Shown here piece after piece: positions 1 to 5,616 of a stretch of DNA of 7,589 nucleotides; position 1 is the stretch's first letter, and the number at the start of each line of letters is the position of its first letter. Source of the DNA: Nitriliruptoraceae bacterium. Its GTDB lineage: Bacteria > Actinomycetota > Nitriliruptoria > Nitriliruptorales > Nitriliruptoraceae. Position numbers and translations under genes: made by a program. The notes beneath the pieces are model-generated. The model saw only the letters and a program-made list of their open reading frames with translations, was not told where the DNA came from and made no database searches. Where the stretch lies: assembly GCA_007120565.1 (NCBI GenBank), contig SKNK01000306.1, positions 1 through 7,589 of the forward strand. Reading direction: 5' to 3'.

Positions 1-38
1 CTGCCGTGCTCAGTAGCCTGCACAGGTCCCGTCCTCCT

Positions 39-42
39 GGAG
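39..42 (+). promoter_or_regulatory. Ribosome binding site deciding the first gene's start
   Basis: The sequence GGAG lies five bases before the in-frame GTG at 48. The open frame also contains a GTG at 6, but only a few bases precede that codon in the window. The 14 extra residues it would add (Arg/Pro/Ser-rich) do not look like the beta-strand start of an ATP-grasp fold, whereas the GTG at 48 leads directly into a hydrophobic strand (PAVTLIT). I therefore prefer 48, while 6 or a start outside the window cannot be excluded. Confidence 0.55.
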
Positions 43-47
43 CCCTC

Positions 48-896
48 GTGCCTGCGGTCACCCTCATCACCGACAACGACACCGTCGGCGCCGGATCCTC
101 CGACGAGGCGTTGATCGAGGCTCTCGAGGAGCTCCGCACCACCGTCGATGTCCGTCCGTGGAACCAGGTCGATGCACACCTCGTCGACGCGGATCTGGTC
201 GTCATCCGTGACCTCGATCTGGACCCCGAGCGCCGCGAAGGGTTCCTCACGTGGGCGCTCGCGGTCCAGGAGCAGGCGGTGGTGTGCAACCCCGTCGACG
301 TGCTGCGCTGGAACAGCCATCGGTCCTACCTGCTCGAACTCGAGGAGCGCGGTGCTCCGGTCGTACCGACGGCGTGGACCGCTCGCGGCGACAACATCGA
401 CCTGGCGGCCCTGATGGCCGATCGAGGGTGGGAGCGTGCCCTCATCGCCCCGGCGGTCCTCGGAGCGACGACCGTGGCGGTCCCGGTTGGCGAGGGTGGG
501 TGTCAGCTCGCGGCCGGGCAAGGTGCGCTCGATCGGCTCTTGCGGCTCGACGATGTCACCATCCAAGCCCTGCCGGCGGACGGGCTCGCTGCGGCTCGTC
601 TCGCCGCGATCGCCGTCGATGGTCGGGTCTCGCACGTCCTGCGTTGGGACGGGAGCGCGCAAGCCCAGGCCGAACCTGTGGTGGACGCCGAAGCGGCGGC
701 CCTCGCGGAGTGGGTCGTTGAGGCGACCGGGGTGGAGTTGGCCGTTGCGAGGGTCGAGTTGCAACCCGATGAGCTCGGGACCCTGCAACTCGTCGGATTG
801 GATGCCGTGACGCCCGACCTCGGCCTGCACGCGGTTCCCGAGGCTGCGGCCACCATCGCGGCCGCACTGCTCAGACGCCTGCCCGACCCGCCCTGA
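48..896 (+). CDS. Degenerate ATP-grasp domain protein (DcsG/RimK-like)
   Basis: The predicted protein has 282 residues from the GTG at 48. The N-terminal half looks like the cycloserine-synthetase-type (DcsG-like) ATP-grasp family: an opening beta strand, an acidic 'DADLVVIRDLDLD' segment (about 47-59), 'CNP' near 80-82, 'RWNSHRSYL' near 87-95 and 'GAPVVPT' near 102-108. In active relatives, as I remember the family, the second half has a KP lysine, a GErS glutamate and an 'ElEliEP' metal-binding run. Here the matching places read IAP (Ala134), AARLA (Ala183) and GLDAVTP (Gly250, Asp252, Thr255). The structural 'DGRVSH' (191-196) and an Arg-Val-Glu (235-237) remain. The fold is probably kept and ATP-dependent ligation probably lost, so it may be a binding or scaffold protein. 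No signal peptide or membrane segment is seen. It lies 72 bases before the epimerase-like gene on the same strand. The family call rests on remembered motifs; the function is unknown. Confidence 0.6.
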   Translation: MPAVTLITDNDTVGAGSSDEALIEALEELRTTVDVRPWNQVDAHLVDADLVVIRDLDLDPERREGFLTWALAVQEQAVVCNPVDVLRWNSHRSYLLELEERGAPVVPTAWTARGDNIDLAALMADRGWERALIAPAVLGATTVAVPVGEGGCQLAAGQGALDRLLRLDDVTIQALPADGLAAARLAAIAVDGRVSHVLRWDGSAQAQAEPVVDAEAAALAEWVVEATGVELAVARVELQPDELGTLQLVGLDAVTPDLGLHAVPEAAATIAAALLRRLPDPP

Positions 897-957
897 TCGG
901 TTGGCCGGAGAAGGCCCGTCCACGAGGACGCGCGTCTGCGAACATGGAGTGACGACC

Positions 958-964
958 GAGGAGG
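958..964 (+). promoter_or_regulatory. Strong Shine-Dalgarno for the TIGR01777 gene
   Basis: GAGGAGG sits four bases before the ATG at 969 and fixes that start. The remaining spacer after the first gene (897-957) contains no convincing promoter or terminator. An ATG at 944 is closed by a TGA two codons later and is not a gene. Confidence 0.75.
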
Positions 965-968
965 CACC

Positions 969-1880
969 ATGTCGAGGATCGCGATCACCGGAGCGACCGG
1001 CCTGATCGGTAGCGCGCTCGCCTCGTCACTCGAGGACGACGGGCACACCGTCCACGCCATCTCGCGCTCCCCGGATGCCGCCGGTGCTGACGGGATCGTG
1101 TGGGACCCGCTGGAAGGCAAGATCGACGCGAGCGATCTGGAGGGTGTCGATGCCGTCGTCCACCTGGCGGGCGAGCCGATCGGCGACTCGCGGTGGACCG
1201 ACGAGACGAAGCGTCGGATCCGTCGCTCGCGTGAGCTCGGAACGGCACTGATCGCGGAGACACTGGCCAACCTCGATCAGCCCCCCTCGGTGCTTGTCTC
1301 CGGGTCAGCGGTCGGCATCTACGGGGATCGCGGCGACGAGGTGCTCGCCGAGGACGCCAGCCTGGGGGACGACTTCGTCGCCGAGGTGTGCAAGGTGTGG
1401 GAGAGCGCCGCGGACCCGGCGCGGCGGGCGGGTATCCGCGTCGTCCACCCGCGGACCGGTGTGGTCATCGCTCCGGATGGACCGCTGCTCGACAAGCTCG
1501 AACTCCCCTTCAAGCTGGGGGTAGGCGGCAAGGTCGGGTCCGGCCGCCAGTACGTGCCGTGGGTCTCCCTCGAGGATGAGGTCCGAGCGTTGCGGTTCGT
1601 CATCGATCACGACCTCGAGGGTCCGGTGAACATCGCCGGCCCGGTGCCGGTGACCAACGCGCAGATGACCAAGGCCTTGGGCAAGGTGCTGCGCCGACCG
1701 ACCGTGCTGCCGATCCCGGTGTTCGCCATCCGCCTGATGTACGGCGAGATGGGCGTGAGCCTCGCCACGGTCAGCCAACGGGTGGTCGCCGACAAGCTCC
1801 AGGAGGCCGGATTCGAGTTCCGTCATCGCACGATCGAGGAGGCGCTCCGCGTCGCCCTGGAACGTCCCGCGGCGGCGTGA
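969..1880 (+). CDS. TIGR01777 family NAD(P)-dependent epimerase-like protein (YfcH/SDR39U1)
   Basis: This 303-residue protein is an extended short-chain dehydrogenase/reductase. It opens with the Rossmann nucleotide motif TGATGLIG (residues 7-14). The family-typical 'HLAGEPI' (65-71), 'RWTDETKRRIRRSR' (75-88) and 'SGSAVGIYGD' (111-120) follow, with Ser111/Ser113 and Tyr118 in the catalytic region. 'GSGRQYVPWVSLED' (190-203) is the hallmark of TIGR01777 proteins, and the C-terminal part (about 245-297) matches the short DUF1731 tail. Length is normal for the family, and the protein should be cytosolic. The substrate is not established for most members; E. coli YfcH and animal SDR39U1 are of unclear role. 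The stop lies one base before the GTG of the FAD oxidoreductase, so the two are probably co-translated and may act on the same pathway. The family assignment is very secure, the reaction is not. Confidence 0.93.
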   Translation: MSRIAITGATGLIGSALASSLEDDGHTVHAISRSPDAAGADGIVWDPLEGKIDASDLEGVDAVVHLAGEPIGDSRWTDETKRRIRRSRELGTALIAETLANLDQPPSVLVSGSAVGIYGDRGDEVLAEDASLGDDFVAEVCKVWESAADPARRAGIRVVHPRTGVVIAPDGPLLDKLELPFKLGVGGKVGSGRQYVPWVSLEDEVRALRFVIDHDLEGPVNIAGPVPVTNAQMTKALGKVLRRPTVLPIPVFAIRLMYGEMGVSLATVSQRVVADKLQEAGFEFRHRTIEEALRVALERPAAA

Positions 1881-1881
1881 C

Positions 1882-3177
1882 GTGAGCGGACCCGAGGTTG
1901 TGATCGTCGGGGCAGGACTCGCGGGCCTGACCTGTGCGGTCCGCCTCCACCGTGCCGGCCGAGAGGTGGTCGTCCTCGAAGCCTCCGATGGGGTCGGTGG
2001 CCGCGTCCGTACCGACGAGGTGGATGGCTACCTGCTGGACCGTGGGTTCCAGGTCCTGTTGACCGGCTACCCCGCGGCACGGACCTGGTTCGACCTCGAC
2101 GCTGCGGAGATGCGTGCCTTCGCTCCGGGGGTCGTCATCCGCCGCCGCGGGCGGGAACACCGTCTGGCCGATCCGTTCCGCTCCCCGGGTTCGGCCCTCG
2201 CGTCGGTCGCCGCGCCGGTTGCGACCGTCGGTGACGGTCTTCGCCTGCTGGCTTGGCGGCAGAAGCTGCTGCGCACCTCGGGCCCACGGGTCGGCGCACG
2301 GCCCCAGGTCACGACCGAACGTCGGCTACGGGAATTGGGCTACTCGCCAAGGATCGTGTCCAGCTTCTTCCGCCCGTTCCTGGCCGGCACCTTCTTCGAT
2401 CCCGGGATGTCCACGTCATCGCGTGTCACCGAACTGGTCTTCCGGTCCTTCTTCCGCGGTGACGTTGCGGTGCCCGCCCGCGGCATGCAGGTGCTCCCCG
2501 AGCAGCTCGCGGCACAGCTCCCTTCCGGAACGATCCGGACCGGGGCTCGGGTCCACTCCGTCGAAGACGGCGAGGTTCGGGTCGACGATGGCGAGGCACT
2601 GCGGGCCGACCACATCGTCGTCGCGACCGAAGGCCCTGCTGCCGCCGAACTGCTCGGTCCACGCCTGCAGGACGGGCCGGCCCCCGGCCGGGGCACCGTC
2701 ACCATCTACCTCGGCGCAGATCGATCTCCGGCCGGTGGACCGCATCTGGTCCTGGACGCGGACGGCAGTGGGCTCGTCAACAACCTCGCGGTCATGTCCG
2801 ATGTGGCACCTCACTACGCGCCGCCAGGGCGGTCGCTGGTGGCGGCGTCGATCGCGGGCCTGCCTGACCTGGCGGAGGACGAGCTCCTGTCGGCGGTCCG
2901 TTCCCAGCTACGAGGTTGGTACGGCGACGCGGTGGGTGATTGGGACCATGTGGCCACCTACCGCATCCCGTACGCCCAGCCCCGGCAGGACGTCTGGGAC
3001 CTCCCGACGTTGGCACGGCAGGTGCGGATCGACGCGCGCACGTGGGTCTGTGGCGACCACCGTGACACCGGGTCGATCCAAGGAGCGCTGGTCAGCGGGC
3101 GCCGCACCGCGGATGCCCTCCTGGCAGCGACCGGAACCCGCCCGTCAACCGGAGAGCGCGATCGCGATGAGCGCTGA
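1882..3177 (+). CDS. FAD-dependent amine oxidase / phytoene desaturase-like oxidoreductase
   Basis: The 431-residue protein has a dinucleotide-binding fold at its N-terminus: VIVGAGLAGL (7-16), the ribose-binding glutamate at Glu33, and GGRVRT (39-44). The middle contains 'SFFRPFLAGTFFDP' (161-174), 'TSSRVTELVF' (178-187) and 'PARGMQVLPEQLA' (198-210), a signature shared by bacterial COG1232/COG1233 flavoproteins related to protoporphyrinogen oxidase and carotenoid desaturases. The C-terminal FAD motif is 'VCGDHRDTGSIQGALVSGRR' (389-408). It probably oxidises a hydrophobic or amine substrate with FAD, but the substrate cannot be read from sequence. The start is a GTG one base after the preceding TGA, with no independent leader; the end of the epimerase gene must supply ribosomes, which argues for coupling. 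The last 11 codons, a charged tail (about 421-431), overlap the opposing DUF1634-like gene. Confidence 0.88.
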   Translation: MSGPEVVIVGAGLAGLTCAVRLHRAGREVVVLEASDGVGGRVRTDEVDGYLLDRGFQVLLTGYPAARTWFDLDAAEMRAFAPGVVIRRRGREHRLADPFRSPGSALASVAAPVATVGDGLRLLAWRQKLLRTSGPRVGARPQVTTERRLRELGYSPRIVSSFFRPFLAGTFFDPGMSTSSRVTELVFRSFFRGDVAVPARGMQVLPEQLAAQLPSGTIRTGARVHSVEDGEVRVDDGEALRADHIVVATEGPAAAELLGPRLQDGPAPGRGTVTIYLGADRSPAGGPHLVLDADGSGLVNNLAVMSDVAPHYAPPGRSLVAASIAGLPDLAEDELLSAVRSQLRGWYGDAVGDWDHVATYRIPYAQPRQDVWDLPTLARQVRIDARTWVCGDHRDTGSIQGALVSGRRTADALLAATGTRPSTGERDRDER

Positions 3178-3417
3178 GCCGGTTGCGGTCACCGTCAGCA
3201 GGATCGCCAGCAGGGTGAAGCGCACGTCGGCTGCGCGTGACCAGCGACGCGCGAGCCAGATGAGCACCCCGACGGGCCAGACGATCAAGGCGGCGGCGAG
3301 GACCGCCAGGGCCACGGTGGCGACGTCACCGGGAAGCAGCACCAGGATGGCCAAGACGCACATGGCGCCCAGGAGCAGGTCGCTTGCGCGTGACGGGGTG
3401 ACCTCGGGGCGCCTCAT
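3145..3417 (-). CDS. DUF1634-like small three-helix membrane protein
   Basis: This 90-residue gene starts at an ATG whose last bases overlap the TGA of the TauE-like gene (ATGA), and it ends inside the 3' end of the convergent FAD oxidoreductase. After a short basic N-terminus (MRRPEVTPSR), three hydrophobic segments are visible at about 15-29, 33-55 and 66-88. The second ends in 'GVLIWLARRWSRAADVRFTLL', which resembles the conserved loop between helices 2 and 3 of DUF1634 proteins. DUF1634 genes are commonly found next to TauE/SafE exporters, as here. I infer an accessory subunit or modulator of that exporter. The longer open frame reading through from 4125 is a shadow of the exporter in another frame and should not be taken as the N-terminus. 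The gene is supported by its coupling and hydrophobic pattern; the DUF1634 name is likely but remembered. Confidence 0.75.
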   Translation of the reverse strand: MRRPEVTPSRASDLLLGAMCVLAILVLLPGDVATVALAVLAAALIVWPVGVLIWLARRWSRAADVRFTLLAILLTVTATGSALIAIALSG

Positions 3418-4247
3418 GCTCGTACCACCAGGATGATCCCGATCGCCAGGACCATCGCGCTCAACACGACCCTGACCTGACCAGCCGGCAGTCGCGGCTG
3501 CATCGCGCCACCCAGACGCCCGCCGAGCAGACCGCCGAGTACCGCAGGGGCGATCGCCGCGGTCATCCGGCCCTGACTGGTGTACACCCCGATCGTGACC
3601 GCTGAGGTGACCCCGACCATGAACATCGAGGTGGCGGCGGCCACCTTGACGGGGACGTGCATCACCTCGCTCATGACGGGGGTCTTGATGAAGCCGCCGC
3701 TGGTCCCGGTCAACCCGGCGAGCAGACCGGCACCGCCGATGAGCCCGACACCGAGGGGAAGGCGTCTGATCTCGTAGGGGATCACGCGTCCCTCCTGATC
3801 GGGGTACGCGCTGGCGAGGCGGCCGGGGCGATCGCCAGAGGTCGCCAGGTCCGCTCCGTCGACCGGCAGGTTCCGTTGCCCTCGCCGCAGGCCCCCCGCG
3901 ATCGCCGCCACGATCGCCGCGCCACCGAGGGCGTACTGCAGCGCCTCTTCCGGGGCCAGGACCGAGAGCAGCGCGCCTGCGGCTGCCGCAGCGCTCGCCG
4001 GGATCTCCATGGCGACGCCAAGGCGGTGGTTGGTGATACCCGACAGGGACTGCCGCGGGACCGCAGCCAGTGCCCCGGCACCGCTCATGGCGATGCCGAT
4101 CGGAGCGGCTTCGATCGGCGACCAACCGAGCAGGACGAGCCCGGGGACCAGGATGACCGCGCCGCCAAGTCCGCCGACCGAACCGAGCGTCGCCGTGGCG
4201 AAGGCGAGCAGCCCCACGATGAGCTGCGCCACGACGAAGTTGTCCAC
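3414..4247 (-). CDS. TauE/SafE family sulfite/sulfonate exporter-like permease
   Basis: From the GTG at 4247 the protein has 277 residues and about eight hydrophobic helices in two homologous halves. The repeated signature appears as 'GSVGGLGGAVILVP' (22-35) and 'GLTGTSGGFIKTPVM' (178-192), typical of TauE/SafE (COG0730). A hydrophilic loop of about 45 residues (about 120-165) separates the halves and should face the cytoplasm. Characterised relatives export sulfite, sulfoacetate or taurine-derived anions, or import organic anions; the true substrate here is unknown. The GTG start is chosen because an AGGAG lies seven bases upstream and the first helix begins immediately after it. The open frame extends 35 codons further upstream, but that part is Arg/Pro/Ser-rich and non-homologous in character. 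The gene is followed by the DUF1634-like gene with a four-base overlap. It is divergent from the LacI/ABC sugar-transport genes. Confidence 0.9.
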   Translation of the reverse strand: MDNFVVAQLIVGLLAFATATLGSVGGLGGAVILVPGLVLLGWSPIEAAPIGIAMSGAGALAAVPRQSLSGITNHRLGVAMEIPASAAAAAGALLSVLAPEEALQYALGGAAIVAAIAGGLRRGQRNLPVDGADLATSGDRPGRLASAYPDQEGRVIPYEIRRLPLGVGLIGGAGLLAGLTGTSGGFIKTPVMSEVMHVPVKVAAATSMFMVGVTSAVTIGVYTSQGRMTAAIAPAVLGGLLGGRLGGAMQPRLPAGQVRVVLSAMVLAIGIILVVRA

Positions 4248-4254
4248 GCCCGAG

Positions 4255-4259
4255 CTCCT
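4255..4259 (-). promoter_or_regulatory. Ribosome binding site fixing the TauE-like start
   Basis: On the minus strand AGGAG lies seven bases before the GTG at 4247. It supports this start over the upstream ATG at 4352 of the open frame. Confidence 0.7.
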
Positions 4260-4342
4260 GGATCCTCGGTGGATGGCTGCCGACGCTAGCCGGGGCACAC
4301 CAGGGCCTCGTAGCTCAGTCGCCGATGGTCGCGCCCTTCGAA

Positions 4343-4367
4343 CTCGCCCCACGACGCGCCGGGCGAG
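4343..4367. repeat. 7-bp inverted repeat (possible hairpin)
   Basis: CTCGCCC (4343-4349) and GGGCGAG (4361-4367) are perfectly complementary across an 11-base loop. It lies about 100 bases upstream of the exporter start and could be a leader hairpin in that transcript. There is no T-run on either side, so a terminator is unlikely. In GC-rich DNA such a dyad can arise by chance. Confidence 0.35.
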
Positions 4368-4448
4368 GGACGCATCCTTCGGTGCACCCTGCGCTCACGC
4401 GAAGGAAACCCGTTGAAACCTGAACGCCTTTCCTGCAAGGTACGGCTG

Positions 4449-4474
4449 TTTGAACGTTAATTTGAACGTTCAAA
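4449..4474. promoter_or_regulatory. Predicted LacI-family operator, perfect palindrome plus direct half-repeat
   Basis: TTTGAACGTTCAAA (4461-4474) is a perfect 14-bp palindrome with a central CpG, the form bound by LacI/PurR-type repressors. The left ten bases, TTTGAACGTT, also occur at 4449-4458, exactly 12 bp upstream, giving a second overlapping imperfect palindrome. Outside the core, GCTG (4446-4449) and CAGC (4476-4479) are also inverted. The element is strikingly AT-rich against its surroundings and lies 73 bases before the lacI ATG, consistent with autoregulation of the lacI/ABC transcript. It could also act on the divergent exporter. No close copy is seen elsewhere in the window. The site is seen directly; the binding protein is inferred from position and form. 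Confidence 0.75.
4458..4463 (+). promoter_or_regulatory. Tentative -10 box of the lacI promoter
   Basis: TAATTT matches the actinobacterial TANNNT form of the -10 element and sits between the two operator copies, where a bound repressor would block polymerase. No good -35 hexamer is visible 16-18 bases upstream, so this is only a candidate. A start of transcription near 4470 would leave a leader of about 75-80 bases. Confidence 0.25.
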
Positions 4475-4510
4475 GCAGCGTACGGGAGATCGCTGGGGTC
4501 GTTCGCCTTC

Positions 4511-4534
4511 TTGTGGGGGCGCCCCGAAGCACAA
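4511..4534 (+). repeat. Overlapping dyads in the lacI leader
   Basis: TTGTG (4511-4515) pairs with CACAA (4530-4534), enclosing the self-complementary GGGGCGCCCC (4516-4525). A CTTC (4507-4510) could alternatively pair with GAAG (4526-4529), so two partly exclusive foldings are possible directly before the Shine-Dalgarno. This could influence lacI translation, or be chance in GC-rich sequence. Confidence 0.3.
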
Positions 4535-4547
4535 CAGGGAGAGCCTG

Positions 4548-5540
4548 ATGACGTCGCTCATGGACGTGGCACAACGCGCGGGGGTGTCGCGCCAGACCGT
4601 GTCGAACGTCCTCAACGCCCCCGACCGGGTGGCGTCACCGACCCGCGAACGCGTTGAGGCTGCGATCGCCGAACTCGGCTACCGACCGAACCGCAGCGCA
4701 CAGAACCTCCGGAGTCGTCGATCCCACCTGCTGGGGCTCGACCTGAAGCCGACCGGGCCCGAGGAAGTGAGCCCCGTGCTCGACCGCTTCGTGCATGCCT
4801 TGAGCGAGGAGGCTGCGCGCGTCGGCTACCACGTGTTGGTGTTCCCGCGTGCCGACGACGCCGCAGTTACGCACCTGCCATTGCACGCCACGCGCACCGT
4901 CGACGGGTTCGTCCTCGTCGACACCGAAGCGCACGATCGACGGGTCGAGGTACTTGCGAAGAACGATGTCCCCTTCGTGACCTTCGGCCGTTCCGGAGGT
5001 GGCGTGGCCCATGACGCCGTTGACGTCGACGGCCACGTCGGTGGCCGGCTGGCGGCGACCGAGGCGCTGAGCCGTGGTGCCCGACGGCCGGCGTTCGTGA
5101 CCTGGCCCAAGGGCTCGCTCGCAGGCGACGCGCGGCTCGCGGGTTTCCTGGAGGTGTGCGCCGAGGCTGGTATCCCCGGAGAAGACATCACGGTGCTGCG
5201 GCGTCTCCACCGCGTCGAGGATGGCGTGGAGGCCGCCTTGACGCTACTTCGTGGCGATCCGACCATCGACGCGATCGTTGCCTCCTGCGACCTGCTCGCC
5301 GTCGGCGTGCTTCGCGCGGTCCGATCTCTCGCCTTGCGGGCCGGACACGACGTGCGGGTCATCGGGTTCGACGACTCGCCGATCGCCGCCCACCTCGATC
5401 CGCCGTTGACGACGGTCGGACAGCCCGTGCGCGAGGTCGCGCAACGGGTCATCTCGACGTTCCTCGCACGGCTCGACGACCCGGAGGCTCCGGTGCGTGT
5501 CGAGCTGCTCGAACCGCACCTCGTGGTGCGGCTGACGTGA
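4548..5540 (+). CDS. LacI/GalR-family transcriptional repressor
   Basis: The protein has 330 residues, the usual length. The N-terminal helix-turn-helix spans about residues 4-23, with recognition helix 'SRQTVSNVLN' (14-23). The hinge helix 'NRSAQNLRSRRS' (48-59) contains the leucine (Leu54) that LacI-type proteins insert at the central CpG of their operators. The periplasmic-binding-like effector domain runs from about 61 to the end, with 'VTFGRSG' (144-150), 'VDVDGHVGGRLAA' (158-170), 'DAIVASCDLLAVGVLRA' (241-257) and 'VIGFDDSPIAAHLDPPLTTV' (271-290). The effector is probably a sugar or sugar phosphate and cannot be specified. The ATG at 4548 follows AGGGAGAG; an ATG four codons later is a weaker alternative. 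It leads a block with the binding protein and permease and probably controls them through the operator at 4449-4474. Confidence 0.94.
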   Translation: MTSLMDVAQRAGVSRQTVSNVLNAPDRVASPTRERVEAAIAELGYRPNRSAQNLRSRRSHLLGLDLKPTGPEEVSPVLDRFVHALSEEAARVGYHVLVFPRADDAAVTHLPLHATRTVDGFVLVDTEAHDRRVEVLAKNDVPFVTFGRSGGGVAHDAVDVDGHVGGRLAATEALSRGARRPAFVTWPKGSLAGDARLAGFLEVCAEAGIPGEDITVLRRLHRVEDGVEAALTLLRGDPTIDAIVASCDLLAVGVLRAVRSLALRAGHDVRVIGFDDSPIAAHLDPPLTTVGQPVREVAQRVISTFLARLDDPEAPVRVELLEPHLVVRLT

Positions 5541-5546
5541 TCGACC

Positions 5547-5567
5547 CGGCCGCCGTACCGGCGGTCG
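5547..5567 (+). repeat. Stem-loop between lacI and the binding-protein gene
   Basis: CGGCCGCCG (5547-5555) and CGGCGGTCG (5559-5567) form a 9-bp stem with one G-U pair and a three-base TAC loop, seven bases after the lacI TGA. No T-run follows, so it is not a classical intrinsic terminator. It may protect or separate the lacI part of the message, or partly stop transcription. The stem is seen; the role is inferred. Confidence 0.45.
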
Positions 5568-5580
5568 TCACAACGGCGGA

Positions 5581-5598
5581 CGTCCATGCAGATGGACG
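5581..5598 (+). repeat. Perfect 7-bp hairpin just before the binding-protein ribosome site
   Basis: CGTCCAT (5581-5587) and ATGGACG (5592-5598) pair perfectly around a GCAG loop, ending five bases before the Shine-Dalgarno GGAGGAG (5604-5610). The distance leaves the ribosome site free. It may act as a 5' stabiliser or, less likely, as a DNA operator; it shares no sequence with the palindrome upstream of lacI. Confidence 0.5.
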
Positions 5599-5603
5599 AC
5601 GGT

Positions 5604-5610
5604 GGAGGAG
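5604..5610 (+). promoter_or_regulatory. Ribosome binding site deciding the lipoprotein start
   Basis: GGAGGAG lies six bases before the ATG at 5617. The open frame begins at a GTG at 5602, but that codon abuts and the frame then runs through this ribosome site, so the ATG is the real start. The signal peptide then begins with the expected MKTTLR. Confidence 0.85.
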
Positions 5611-5616
5611 ACAACC

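Larger units (their letters stand above)
4248..4547. other. Divergent intergenic region between exporter and lacI genes
   Basis: This 300-base stretch separates two divergent start codons. From left to right it holds the exporter's ribosome site, a tRNA-5'-end-like run (4303-4320), a 7-bp hairpin (4343-4367), an AT-rich island with the predicted LacI operator (4446-4479), a dyad in the lacI leader (4511-4534), and the lacI Shine-Dalgarno AGGGAGAG (4536-4543). I see no protein-coding frame in it that resembles a real gene. It must contain the promoter for lacI and very likely one for the exporter, but no pair of -35 and -10 boxes is clear. Confidence 0.7.

Noticed and set aside
927..936. Palindrome GACGCGCGTC in the spacer before the epimerase-like gene
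   Set aside because: It is a ten-base CG-rich palindrome of a kind expected often by chance here, with no second copy and no linked regulator.
503..1270. 255-codon minus-strand frame over the first two genes
   Set aside because: It is rich in Ser, Arg and Ala with no domain pattern, as expected for antisense shadow frames in high-GC DNA.
2114..3436. 440-codon plus-strand frame inside and beyond the FAD oxidoreductase gene
   Set aside because: It is a +1 shadow of the flavoprotein with Ser/Arg/Pro-rich composition and no recognisable motif; the overlapping frame has full FAD motifs.
3418..4125. Long minus-strand frame running into the DUF1634-like gene from upstream
   Set aside because: This part lies in another frame over the exporter gene and translates to Arg/Gly/Pro/Asp-rich low-complexity sequence; only the last 90 codons form a plausible protein.
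4248..4352. N-terminal 35-codon extension of the exporter
   Set aside because: It lacks a good ribosome site, is polar and Arg/Pro/Ser-rich, and would put a non-hydrophobic tail before the first helix; the GTG at 4247 has an AGGAG at ideal spacing.
4303..4370. Complete tRNA gene suggested by TAGCTCAG and TTCGAA
   Set aside because: Only 34 bases separate the apparent 5' end from the TTCGAA, leaving no room for D-arm, anticodon arm and variable loop, and no complementary 3' acceptor strand is present.
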